DNA of 39,313 nt from positions 1 through 39,313 of the forward strand of contig NZ_JADYTJ010000031.1 in NCBI RefSeq assembly GCF_021531075.1, read 5' to 3'. Below are positions 9,189 to 17,959 of this stretch, piece by piece. Every line of letters starts with the position of its first letter. Position 1 is the stretch's first letter. Position numbers and translations under genes: made by a program. The stretch is from Bacteroides caecigallinarum (GTDB lineage Bacteria > Bacteroidota > Bacteroidia > Bacteroidales > Bacteroidaceae). The notes beneath the pieces are model-generated. The model was not told where the DNA came from. It saw only the letters and a list, made by a program, of their open reading frames with translations, and made no database searches.

Positions 9189-10793
9189 ATGAAATTTACG
9201 TTTAAAAATATAGGAAAATATTTGTCTGTAATATTGATGTCAGGCGGCTTGTTCGCTTGTTCGGAAGATATTATGGATGATATAAACAAGAATGTGGACA
9301 ATGCACACGATGTTGATGCGAAATTCATATTGACAGATGTAATAACATCTACTGCATTCAGCAATGTAAGTGGAGATTTCAACCATTACTTTTCGTCTTA
9401 CATAGAACATGAAGTTGGTGTTTACAATCAATTATGGAATGCAGAAACCAGGATACAGGAAGTTTATTCATCAACTACTTTCAATAATGTTTGGGGAAAC
9501 CTGTACAGCACACTTAAAAATGCACGTATAATCATTGACAAGTGTTCTGATACAGGAACACAACCTGGGAATTATACCACAAAAGGTATGGCTGAAGTAT
9601 TGGCTGCCATAAACTCTGCATTGATTACCGACGCATTTGGAGACGCACCTTTCAGCGAAGCAGCCCTTGCAAAGCTGGACAACGGTAAGCCACAATTTAT
9701 GACGCCGAAAATCGATACACAGAAAGACATTTATACAGGAATAATTAATTATCTTGACGCAGCAATTGAGGACTTGCCTAAAGGAGATACTCATGTTACA
9801 GGTGGGCCTGATTCACAGGACATTCTGTTCGGTGGAGACGACAAAGCTGTAGACAAATGGCTGAAACTTGCTTATGGTTTGAAGGCAAGATACTTAATGC
9901 ATACTTTAAATAAAGCCGAAAACCAGACAGAAGTGTTGAATGAAGTCCTGAAATGTATTGAAAAATCTGCACAAAATGCAGACGAGCAGGCAACTTTTGC
10001 CAAATACGATGGTTCTAGCAATAAAAATCCATGTTACGATTTCTTCGACAGTAGAGAATATCTGGCAGCCAGCCAAAGCTTATTCGATAAACTTAACGAG
10101 AGAAACGACCCACGTATAAGCAGGGTTTATGTTACAGCACTAGACAAGAACAGTAAAGGCAGACAAATAAACAATAAGGATGATGAATCTTTACTACTCG
10201 CTCCAAACGGGAAACCGGTTCAGGAACAACGTAAATATTCAACATCAATATTTGGTTTTGCCAGCGACGCTCCTACACATCTGTTAAGCTACCATGAATT
10301 ACTATTCATAAAAGCTGAAGCATTAATCAGACTTACCAGAAAAGACGAAGCTGAAACCGCATTGAAGGATGCAATAAAGGCAGCATTTGCTAATATGGAA
10401 ATAAGCGTAGCATCTGGCCTCAAACAAACAGGATATGCTATTACAAAAAATTCGTCTGCTGCACTTACAGCAAGCGATGCTGAAAATTACTTTATAAATT
10501 CTGTAAAAGGCAAATTCGATGCTGACCCTCTTAAGGAAACTATGATTCAGAAATACCTTGGTATGTGGGGGTCTAACGGCGAAACTACAGAATGTTATAA
10601 CGATGTCAGACGTCTGCAGGCTGAAGGTAAATCATTGAAAGATTTTTACGGGTTCAAGAATGAAGGGAAATTCCCTTTAAGGGCACCATATGGAGGAGAT
10701 GAAGTTTCTTCCAATCCGAATGTACAAAAAGCATACGGAAACGGACAATATGTATTCACAGAAGATGTTTGGTGGGCTGGCGGAAACAGATAA
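9189..10793 (+). CDS. SusD/RagB-like lipoprotein (SusD2, partner of silent SusC2)
   Basis: This 534-residue lipoprotein has its lipid cysteine at residue 24 (GLFACSED). It resembles the SusD-like_2 subfamily, with AEVLAAINSALITDAFGDAPFSEA, the DKWLKLAYGLKARYLMH helix and the 'LLSYHELLFIKAEALIRL' helix. It should cover the SusC2 barrel and bind the ligand. It starts 12 nt after the susC2 stop, with its own ATG and signal peptide. Unlike susC2 it is a complete gene. Any transcript reading through from the recombinase could produce SusD2 alone in the present orientation; this is an inference. The ligand is unknown. Confidence 0.92.
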   Translation: MKFTFKNIGKYLSVILMSGGLFACSEDIMDDINKNVDNAHDVDAKFILTDVITSTAFSNVSGDFNHYFSSYIEHEVGVYNQLWNAETRIQEVYSSTTFNNVWGNLYSTLKNARIIIDKCSDTGTQPGNYTTKGMAEVLAAINSALITDAFGDAPFSEAALAKLDNGKPQFMTPKIDTQKDIYTGIINYLDAAIEDLPKGDTHVTGGPDSQDILFGGDDKAVDKWLKLAYGLKARYLMHTLNKAENQTEVLNEVLKCIEKSAQNADEQATFAKYDGSSNKNPCYDFFDSREYLAASQSLFDKLNERNDPRISRVYVTALDKNSKGRQINNKDDESLLLAPNGKPVQEQRKYSTSIFGFASDAPTHLLSYHELLFIKAEALIRLTRKDEAETALKDAIKAAFANMEISVASGLKQTGYAITKNSSAALTASDAENYFINSVKGKFDADPLKETMIQKYLGMWGSNGETTECYNDVRRLQAEGKSLKDFYGFKNEGKFPLRAPYGGDEVSSNPNVQKAYGNGQYVFTEDVWWAGGNR

Positions 10794-10912
10794 TATAATT
10801 TAATCTGTTTTATATAAACTTATATTAATTTACCAAGTTAATATAAGTACATAGAAAAAGGCATAAAAGCTTTTAAAGCTCACACTTAAGATGTGGGAAA
10901 ATCTAATTTTAA

Positions 10913-10976
10913 ACATGGGCAAATTCAAGTTAAAACGCGGGCAAGTTTCGACTTGAATTTGCCCGTGTTTTTTTAT
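10913..10976 (+). terminator. Terminator of the susC2-susD2 unit
   Basis: An 18-bp stem (10913-10930 with 10951-10968, one T-G wobble, core GGGCAAATTCAAGT) encloses a 20-nt loop and is followed on the plus strand by T residues. The loop contains a second copy of the left arm (CGCGGGCAAG), which can pair alternatively with the same right arm. Confidence 0.85.
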
Positions 10977-11107
10977 ACAAATGAAAAAAGGAAAAGAACA
11001 AACAACTGCGATCAAACTGTCATTTCTAGTTTATTTACAGAATTTAGCAGTTTTTCTTAAACTGAAAATTGATAGCTGACAACCTACGAAATTTATATAA
11101 ACTAATA

Positions 11108-11136
11108 TTGCCATTAGTTTTAATTTATTATTTTTG
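11108..11136 (+). promoter_or_regulatory. Promoter of the HTCS regulator gene
   Basis: The Bacteroidetes -7 element TATTTTTG (11129-11136) is preceded by TTG (11108-11110) with an 18-nt spacer, close to the normal -33/-7 layout. Transcription would start near 11143. That leaves almost no leader before the ATG at 11148 and favours the ATG at 11178. Confidence 0.65.
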
Positions 11137-11177
11137 CAGTTAGCACCATGAAATACAATAATTTTCAAATCAATAAA

Positions 11178-13922
11178 ATGAGAAACTGCAATATACACAA
11201 CACATATTTAATCTTTTCATTAATACTGACATTCGTTATATCGTCTTGTTCCCGTTCTGAACAGAATTTCATTATCGGAGTATCACAATGCAGCGACGAT
11301 GAATGGAGAACACGTATGAACGAAGAGATAAAGAGAGAGGCTCTTTTCTATCCAGGATTAAAGATAGATATAAAAACGGTAAAGGATAACAATCAAGAAC
11401 AGATAAAGGACATTGAGGAGTTCATAGCACAAGGAGTTAACTTGATTATAGTCTCTCCCAATGAAGCTGAAGCTATTACACCGGTAGTAGAGAAAGCCTA
11501 TAACATGGGAATACCGGTAGTATTGGTTGACCGAAAAATCAGTACTGACAAATACACAGCATTTGTCGGTGGAAACAATTACCTGATGGGGAAACAGATA
11601 GGTACATACATTGCAAACCGTCTGAACGGGAAAGGGAATATTGTAGAGTTAACTGGTTTAAAAGGTTCTACTCCTGCTGCTGAAAGGCAAAAAGGGATGT
11701 ATGACATCCTGAAAGATTACCCTTCGATAAAAATATTATCTACTGTTGATGCAGCATGGCTTAAAGATAAGGCCGAAAATAAATCAGATTCAATCCTGGC
11801 GCAATATAGCGACATTGATATGATTGTTGCCCAAAATGACCCTATGGCAATAGGTGCGTATAAAGCGGCGCAAAAGGCTGGACGTGAGAAAGAAATGTTG
11901 TTTGTGGGGGTTGATGCCCTTTCAGGAGAAAAACTTGGTGTGGAACTGGTTGCCGACAGTATCCTTGATGCCACTTTCATCTACCCTACCGGCGGAGACA
12001 GGGCTGTGCAAGTAGCAATGAATATACTTGAGAATAAATACTATGAAAAGGAAAATATGCTGTCATCTGCCTTAGTCAATGCTGGGAATGCCAGAATAAT
12101 GCAAATGCAGACATATCATATAAATACACTAGATGGCAAAATTAAAGTTCTTAACAATAAACTTGACTTATATTTAATGAGGTATTCCTCACAAAAAATG
12201 TTCCTTTATGCATGTATAGTTATTGCCATACTGCTTGCTGTTCTTTTATTCTTCGTAGTCAGAGCATACTGGACAAAAATACGACTTAATGCAGAGCTTT
12301 CAAAACAGAAACAACAATTGGAAGAACAAAGAGATCAGCTAATAGACCTTTCCCGGAAACTGGAAGAAGCAACAAAAGTGAAACTGGCCTTTTTCACAAA
12401 TGTTTCGCATGATTTCCGTACACCACTGACATTGATTGCCGACCCTGTGAAAAGACTTCTCGAAAGTGAAAACATAAAAGAGAACGAAAGATTCTTACTC
12501 AATATCATACATAAGAATGTCACTGTATTGCTAAGACTCATAAATCAGATAATGGACTTCCGTAAATTCGAGAACGGTAGATTGGAAATGCATCTGTCGG
12601 AATTCAACATAATGAGTTGTATGAAGGAATGGGCAGAAGCTTTCCGTACATTAGCATACAGGAAACATATACAGTATCGCATTACAGCAGAGGAAGGAGA
12701 CTATAATGTTGTAGCCGATGCAGAAATGATGGAGAGAATCACATACAATCTGTTATCGAATGCATTCAAATTCACTCCTGAAAATGGATGTATCAGCATA
12801 CACATGAAAAGACTGCCTGAAAACAAACTTTGCATAAAATTTTCCGATACAGGAGTTGGTATGCCTGCCGAACACGTTAAGCATATATTCGAAAGTTTTT
12901 ATCAGATAGATGTACATCATGCAGGTTCAGGAATAGGTCTGGCTCTGGTGAAAGCATTTGTGGAGTTACATCATGGCAATATTTCTGTAGATAGCAAAGA
13001 AGGAAACGGAACTATATTTACAATAGAACTTCCTATGAAACAGGATGGGGAAATATATGCAGGAATAAACAGAAAAGCCGTACTGAATAATTTGAAAGAA
13101 GGAGCTATAGTTATGGCCGGACAGGAAAGCCTGACGGTGGATAATAATACAGATGAAAAATCTAATAATAAAGAAAAGACAAAAGAGGTTGTATTGGTAA
13201 TAGACGATAATCAGGATGTTAGAGATTATGTAAAGACTATACTAAACGACAAGTATTCTGTGATAGAAGCAGGAAACGGAAGTGAAGGACTGAAACTTGC
13301 CATAGCTAATGTTCCAGACATAATAATATGCGACGTAATGATGCCTGTAATGGACGGTATGGAGTGTTGTCGTCGCTTAAAAACAGAGCCACGCACATCG
13401 CATATTCCTGTAATGATGCTGACTGCCTACTCAATGGATGAGCAGAAAATAAAAGGATACGAGTGTGGAGCAGATTCATACATTTCAAAGCCATTCAGTT
13501 CAGAGCTGCTTATGGCCAGACTCAATAATCTGATAGACAATCGCAACAGACTGAAAGATTTCTTCGGCGACAAGGCAGTGATACACACTACCCCACTCAC
13601 TGATACAGATAAGGGATTTGTGGAAAAACTGCGTGAACTTATTGAGAAGAATATGGGTAATCCTGATTTTAGTGTCGAGGATATGGGAGAGAAAATAGGA
13701 TTCAGCAGAGTGCAGCTATACAGAAAAGCCAAAGCCCTTACTGGATATACTCCTATCGAATTGCTTAGAATAGCCAGACTGAACAAGGCGAATGCCATTA
13801 TCAAGACTTCTACGGAAAAAAGTATTTCTGAAATTGCATACGAAGTGGGATTTTCTTCACCATCATATTTCACAAAGTGCTATAAAGAATTCTTTGGTGA
13901 AAATCCTACAGAGGCGAGGTAA
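11178..13922 (+). CDS. Hybrid two-component system regulator with periplasmic sugar-binding sensor (fructose/fructan type)
   Basis: A one-protein two-component system; residue numbers count from the upstream ATG at 11148 (924 residues). The N-terminal hydrophobic signal (about 20-34) is followed by a periplasmic-binding-protein-like sensor (about 40-325; VSPNEAEAITPVV, VAQNDPMAIGAYKA, FVGVDALSGEKLG). Then come a transmembrane helix (about 351-372), a coiled coil, and a HisKA domain with phosphoacceptor H421 (NVSHDFRTPL). The ATPase domain has N538, DTGVGM and GSGIGLAL. The receiver has phospho-acceptor D729 (IICDVMMP) and K781. An AraC-type helix-turn-helix is at about 825-924. The architecture matches BT1754, the fructose-binding regulator of the B. 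thetaiotaomicron fructan locus, and the gene sits beside GH32 operons. ATG 11178 is preferred because it gives a normal signal-peptide n-region and a usable leader; ATG 11148 would add 10 residues. Confidence 0.93.
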   Translation: MRNCNIHNTYLIFSLILTFVISSCSRSEQNFIIGVSQCSDDEWRTRMNEEIKREALFYPGLKIDIKTVKDNNQEQIKDIEEFIAQGVNLIIVSPNEAEAITPVVEKAYNMGIPVVLVDRKISTDKYTAFVGGNNYLMGKQIGTYIANRLNGKGNIVELTGLKGSTPAAERQKGMYDILKDYPSIKILSTVDAAWLKDKAENKSDSILAQYSDIDMIVAQNDPMAIGAYKAAQKAGREKEMLFVGVDALSGEKLGVELVADSILDATFIYPTGGDRAVQVAMNILENKYYEKENMLSSALVNAGNARIMQMQTYHINTLDGKIKVLNNKLDLYLMRYSSQKMFLYACIVIAILLAVLLFFVVRAYWTKIRLNAELSKQKQQLEEQRDQLIDLSRKLEEATKVKLAFFTNVSHDFRTPLTLIADPVKRLLESENIKENERFLLNIIHKNVTVLLRLINQIMDFRKFENGRLEMHLSEFNIMSCMKEWAEAFRTLAYRKHIQYRITAEEGDYNVVADAEMMERITYNLLSNAFKFTPENGCISIHMKRLPENKLCIKFSDTGVGMPAEHVKHIFESFYQIDVHHAGSGIGLALVKAFVELHHGNISVDSKEGNGTIFTIELPMKQDGEIYAGINRKAVLNNLKEGAIVMAGQESLTVDNNTDEKSNNKEKTKEVVLVIDDNQDVRDYVKTILNDKYSVIEAGNGSEGLKLAIANVPDIIICDVMMPVMDGMECCRRLKTEPRTSHIPVMMLTAYSMDEQKIKGYECGADSYISKPFSSELLMARLNNLIDNRNRLKDFFGDKAVIHTTPLTDTDKGFVEKLRELIEKNMGNPDFSVEDMGEKIGFSRVQLYRKAKALTGYTPIELLRIARLNKANAIIKTSTEKSISEIAYEVGFSSPSYFTKCYKEFFGENPTEAR

Positions 13923-13939
13923 GGAAGGCTTCAGTTACA

Positions 13940-13980
13940 AGTTGACAAGGTTCTCCATCCGGATGGCAACCTTGTCAACT
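13940..13980. terminator. Hairpin between convergent HTCS and fructokinase genes
   Basis: A perfect 13-bp stem AGTTGACAAGGTT (13940-13952 with 13968-13980) has a 15-nt loop that itself contains the palindrome CCATCCGGATGG. It lies between two converging genes and probably ends transcription from both sides. No strong T-run follows, so factor-dependent or simply stabilising action is also possible. Confidence 0.6.
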
Positions 13981-14007
13981 CGTCACCTCTAAACTGGTTA
14001 TCACCTA

Positions 14008-14886
14008 TCAATCCAAATATACTTCAGGTAATACCGGCATTGCACCGTTCTGAGTACATACATATGCCGACACCTTTACTGCCAATTCATGAGCTTCACG
14101 GACTGATTTTCCTTTGAGGATTGAAGCCACAAATGTTGCTGTGAAAGAATCACCAGCTCCTACTGTATCAGCTACCACAACCTTTGGAGTTTCAACAAAC
14201 GATACACTGCCGGGAGTGAATACATAACTGCCGTTTACACCGCAAGTCAGAATCAACATCTTAAGATTGTATTTGGCTAGAAGAATCCAGCACTTATCCT
14301 GAAGGTCTATACCAGGATAACCGAACATACGGCTCACTGTAACCAACTCCTCATCGTTTATCTTCAATATGTTACATTTGCTGAAAGAGTTGCAAAGTAT
14401 ATCCTTGGTGTAAAATCCCTGACGGAGGTTGATATCGAATATCTTTAGTACATTGTCATCTTTAGGCATGGCATCTATGAAACGGTTAATTGTCTCGCGG
14501 GATACAACACTTCTCTGCGCCAAAGAACCGAAACATACCGCACGAGTATGTTTTGCCAGATCCTCCAGGCCGGCTGTATAAGGGATGTTATCCCAGGCTA
14601 CGCCTTCCTTTATATCATAACATGGAACACCTTCGGCATCAAGTTCTACCTGTACGGTGCCGGTAGGATAAGGTACTGTTTCTACTATACCATAAAGTTT
14701 CTTTTCACGGAAATTCTCAAGTATTTCATTGCCTAACTTGTCATCGCCAACAGCACTTACCACACGGCTGTTAAGACCAAACTGTGATATGTGATATGCG
14801 AAATTTGCCGGGGCACCACCCAATTTCTTTCCTTCTGGAAGCACATCCCATAGTGCCTCACCCATTCCTACTACGATATCGTTCAT
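14008..14886 (-). CDS. Fructokinase, PfkB family (copy 1)
   Basis: This 292-residue PfkB-family sugar kinase phosphorylates imported fructose in the cytoplasm, probably to fructose 6-phosphate. Visible motifs are the N-terminal GGAPANFAYH sugar-binding signature (23-32), DINLRQGFY (151-159), and the ATP-site motif DTVGAGDSFTATF with catalytic base D246. It is the last gene of operon 1, 6 nt after the transporter gene. It is almost identical to the kinase at 20521-21399. Visible differences include N53/Q, E61/D, E69/D and K235/R, and silent differences are clustered. The substrate assignment rests on the fructan-locus context and the resemblance to BT1757. Confidence 0.93.
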   Translation of the reverse strand: MNDIVVGMGEALWDVLPEGKKLGGAPANFAYHISQFGLNSRVVSAVGDDKLGNEILENFREKKLYGIVETVPYPTGTVQVELDAEGVPCYDIKEGVAWDNIPYTAGLEDLAKHTRAVCFGSLAQRSVVSRETINRFIDAMPKDDNVLKIFDINLRQGFYTKDILCNSFSKCNILKINDEELVTVSRMFGYPGIDLQDKCWILLAKYNLKMLILTCGVNGSYVFTPGSVSFVETPKVVVADTVGAGDSFTATFVASILKGKSVREAHELAVKVSAYVCTQNGAMPVLPEVYLD

Positions 14887-16023
14887 AATGTGTTATTTTT
14901 TAAGTTTCATGGTATAAATCAATAAGTAAATCACTCCCACTCCCATTACAGCAACGGCACCGTCCTGTCCGGCTGCATCAGATGCAAAACCCATAAGCAA
15001 AGGGAAAACTGTTCCACCGAAAAGACCCATTATCATCAAACCGGATATCTCGTTCTTCTTTTCAGGTAGAGAAAGAAGTGCCTGAGAGAATATGATGGAG
15101 AATACGTTTGAATTGCCAAAACCAATCAATGCTATTGAGGCATAGACTACAAATTCAGCGTCTGAACTCAAAAGTCCGATCATGGCTGCAAGCATACAAA
15201 GTACGCTTATCAGGAAAAATGTTCGAGAAGATACTTTCTGAAGTATGATCGAGCCTGAAAAACAACCTATGGTACGGAATATGAAATAAAGACTTGTTGC
15301 AAAAGAGGCCTCATCAAGAGTCATTCCAAGACGTTCCATCAAAATCTTTGGAGCAGTTGTATTTGTTCCGACATCTATTCCTACATGACACATTATGCCG
15401 ATAAAGCACAACAGAATAAAAGGAGAACCGAGTAGTCTCAAACAGTCTACAAAACCGGAAGCCTTGTCGGGACGTTCCTCTTCTATTGGAGTGGCACTAA
15501 GCCAAAGAATGGCAATTATGGCAATTACCATATAGACAGGGAAAAGAATTCTCCAACCCAATCCGAATGTTGGCATTGCCTGAGTTGCTCCCCACATGGC
15601 TATATAAGGAGCCAAAAATGAAGCAATGGCCTTTACAAACTGACCGAATGTCAAAGAACTGGCTAGTTTATCACCACTGATAATATTGCTCAATAGAGGA
15701 TTCAGGGACGTCTGCATTAAGGCATTGCCGATACCGAGAAGAGAGAAGGAACAGAGCATCAAGGAATAATTGTCACCGAATACGGGCAACAACAGAGATG
15801 CGAATGTAACTATCAAACTTAGAACTACCGTTTTCTTACGTCCGATACGGTTCATTAACACTCCCGTAGGAACAGAGAATATCAAAAACCAGAAAAATAC
15901 CAGAGAAGGAAAGATATTGGCTTGAGAATCACTCAAGCCAAGATCTGCCTTTACATAATTGGATGCTATTCCAACCAGGTCTACAAAACCCATTGCAAAA
16001 AAACATAGCATCACAGGAATAAG
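14008..16023. repeat. Direct repeat unit 1: MFS-fructokinase pair
   Basis: This stretch is nearly identical to 20521-22596 in the same orientation. Similarity starts at the conserved LIPVMLCFF codons of the transporter and ends at the kinase stop codon. The flanks and the first codons of the transporters differ. Differences inside are clustered, giving a mosaic look. Confidence 0.85.
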
Positions 16024-16056
16024 ACGTGAAAGATTATTCTGAGATGTTGTACTCAT
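14893..16056 (-). CDS. MFS sugar transporter, FucP/GGP-like, probable fructose importer (copy 1)
   Basis: This 387-residue major facilitator protein has about 12 hydrophobic segments. Its loop motif NRIGRKKTV after the second helix is typical of the superfamily. It most resembles the fucose/glucose-galactose:H+ symporter branch (FMGFVDLVGI at the N terminus). Placement between a GH32 enzyme and a fructokinase, as with BT1758 in B. thetaiotaomicron, points to uptake of free fructose across the inner membrane. It begins 5 nt after the GH32 stop. Copy 2 (21466-22620) is almost the same except for the first 11 residues and a few near the C terminus (IYTMKLKK against FYTMRLRK). Confidence 0.9.
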   Translation of the reverse strand: MSTTSQNNLSRLIPVMLCFFAMGFVDLVGIASNYVKADLGLSDSQANIFPSLVFFWFLIFSVPTGVLMNRIGRKKTVVLSLIVTFASLLLPVFGDNYSLMLCSFSLLGIGNALMQTSLNPLLSNIISGDKLASSLTFGQFVKAIASFLAPYIAMWGATQAMPTFGLGWRILFPVYMVIAIIAILWLSATPIEEERPDKASGFVDCLRLLGSPFILLCFIGIMCHVGIDVGTNTTAPKILMERLGMTLDEASFATSLYFIFRTIGCFSGSIILQKVSSRTFFLISVLCMLAAMIGLLSSDAEFVVYASIALIGFGNSNVFSIIFSQALLSLPEKKNEISGLMIMGLFGGTVFPLLMGFASDAAGQDGAVAVMGVGVIYLLIYTMKLKK

Positions 16057-16061
16057 AAAAA

Positions 16062-17930
16062 TTATAATCCTAATTTATGAATATTCAGATTTTTAATCTC
16101 AGCCTTACCACCCTCAGCATAGAAACGAAGAGAATTGTATACTTCTGTTGGGAATACTAGATTGGTCATAGCTATACGTCCACCATCTACAAAGAGTTCT
16201 ACAGAACACTTGTCAACAAATACGTTGAGATGATATGACTTACCTTCGCACAATGAAAGCGGTGCCCATGTTCCCAAAGCGAAATCGTTAATATAATTTA
16301 CAGATTCTGTCTTGCGGCGATCGTGATTTTCCTTAAAGTGAGGTTCTGCTTTCTCACCAAATGCTATCAATCCGCTTTCGGTACGATCCATTACAGCACG
16401 TCCTGATTTTAAATCAAGATAGATTTTTGTTTTCTCGCCTTTAGCATTCATGATATCGAATCCAACAGTCTGAGCTTTACCAGGCACGATATCCATTTCA
16501 AGCTCTACTCCACTATTTATTCCGTCTGTTATACTGTCGATTACAGTTTCGCTTTCCACAGTAACATTTTCAATGCTACGTGTTGACTTACGCAAGGTTT
16601 CAGTTTCTTTAACCACATTTGCAGCCATGTATACCTCACCATCCTTGGTATAAAGTGAAAGTTCTCTTGGTAACGCATTTGCTCCACGATATTGGCGTAT
16701 TGGAGTAACATTGGCATACTGCCAGTTACTCATCCAAGGAACTGCAATTATACGGTCGCCTGTGTTTGAGAAACAAACTGTAGCATAATGGTCCTTACCG
16801 AAGTCAAGCCATTTTGTTATGCTCTTGTCTGTATCGCATTTGAATTCCTTGCCGTCGAAATCGCCGATGAAGTATTCAGTAGCACTACCTCCAAATGGAC
16901 ATCCAGGATTGATATTTACTATCATAACCCACTTCATATTATCTTTATTACCATCAACAGGGAGTTGAATAAAGTCTGGGCATTCAAACTGGTTAGGCTG
17001 TACACCGTAACCTTCACCAAACTGACTCAGATATTCCCAGCTCTTAAGATCAGCAGAAGAATAGAAACGCATATTCTTATCTGCCGATACAATCATATAC
17101 CATTTTTGGGCTGGTTCGTACCAGAACACTTTAGGATCACGGAAATCTTTAAGTCCGTCGAACGGTGTTAGAATAGGATTGTTTTCGTATTTTGTATATG
17201 TACGTCCGTTGTCGTTGCTGTATGCCATGCACTGTATCTGTCCGTGTTCATCACTGGCAGATGTATAGAATGCTATCATGGCATCTTTGCCGTAGCCTGC
17301 GCTGTTGTTATGGTCTATTACCGTGCTTCCTGAGAAGATATGTCCCAACGTATCGCGTGCAATAGCCGGATCAAGATGTTCCCAGCGTACAAGGTCTTTA
17401 CTTACAGAATGTCCCCAATGCATATTACCCCATTTAGAGCCATAAGGATTATACTGGAAATAAAGGTGATATTCACCATCCTTGTATACAAGTCCGTTTG
17501 CATCGTTCATCCATCCGTAAAGTGGAGTGTGATGGTATTCAGGACGATAATAGTCAGTATTTGCAGTATCAAAAGTATCTGCAAGGGAAATATTCTCCCA
17601 ACATATAGCATTTGCTGCAACTTTTCCGATAGAAACCGTAGCCTCTTTTGCCCCCTTTGGCAATGCAAAAGGAACATAATATTCCACACTGTCCACAGCC
17701 AGACGTACATCCATAGCCACATCAGCGGGACTTCCTGTATCAAGTTTTACCTTACCCTCATTACAAGACTCCTGTATAGGAAGAATCAAGTATTTTGAAG
17801 GGTTTGTAATATGTACTATTGTTAGTGTATCACCCTGATGTTCAAGAGTGATTGCACTTTTCTGAGGCTGACATGCCGCAAATGCTACAGCTGAAAAAGC
17901 CACTGCCAAATAATTAAATCTAATTTTCAT
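16062..17930 (-). CDS. GH32 fructan hydrolase, lipoprotein (operon 1)
   Basis: This 622-residue lipoprotein has its lipid cysteine at residue 20 (AFAACQPQ). An N-terminal beta domain (about 25-125, of the DUF4980 type often preceding GH32) is followed by the five-bladed propeller. The nucleophile D143 lies in GWMNDANG, where the family usually has WMNDPNG. RDP is at 264-266, acid/base E316 lies in FECPD, and a C-terminal beta-sandwich follows with VDKCSVELFVDGG. It releases fructose from fructans or fructo-oligosaccharides, most likely exo-acting like BT3082/BT1759-type enzymes. The linkage preference (levan or inulin) cannot be decided here. It is the second gene of operon 1, 29 nt after the TonB receptor. 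The paralogue at 22622-24418 has the same layout but is clearly diverged. Confidence 0.93.
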   Translation of the reverse strand: MKIRFNYLAVAFSAVAFAACQPQKSAITLEHQGDTLTIVHITNPSKYLILPIQESCNEGKVKLDTGSPADVAMDVRLAVDSVEYYVPFALPKGAKEATVSIGKVAANAICWENISLADTFDTANTDYYRPEYHHTPLYGWMNDANGLVYKDGEYHLYFQYNPYGSKWGNMHWGHSVSKDLVRWEHLDPAIARDTLGHIFSGSTVIDHNNSAGYGKDAMIAFYTSASDEHGQIQCMAYSNDNGRTYTKYENNPILTPFDGLKDFRDPKVFWYEPAQKWYMIVSADKNMRFYSSADLKSWEYLSQFGEGYGVQPNQFECPDFIQLPVDGNKDNMKWVMIVNINPGCPFGGSATEYFIGDFDGKEFKCDTDKSITKWLDFGKDHYATVCFSNTGDRIIAVPWMSNWQYANVTPIRQYRGANALPRELSLYTKDGEVYMAANVVKETETLRKSTRSIENVTVESETVIDSITDGINSGVELEMDIVPGKAQTVGFDIMNAKGEKTKIYLDLKSGRAVMDRTESGLIAFGEKAEPHFKENHDRRKTESVNYINDFALGTWAPLSLCEGKSYHLNVFVDKCSVELFVDGGRIAMTNLVFPTEVYNSLRFYAEGGKAEIKNLNIHKLGL

Positions 17931-17959
17931 GGTTGTTCTTTTTATATATTGTTTTTAGA

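Larger units (their letters stand above)
10794..11177. other. Intergenic region between susD2 and the HTCS gene
   Basis: From left to right it holds an AT-rich hairpin with a perfect 11-bp stem (10818-10828 with 10838-10848) just after the susD2 stop, a set of imperfect repeats leading into a strong terminator (10913-10976), about 130 nt with no feature seen, and the HTCS promoter (11108-11136). No coding potential of note. Confidence 0.7.
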
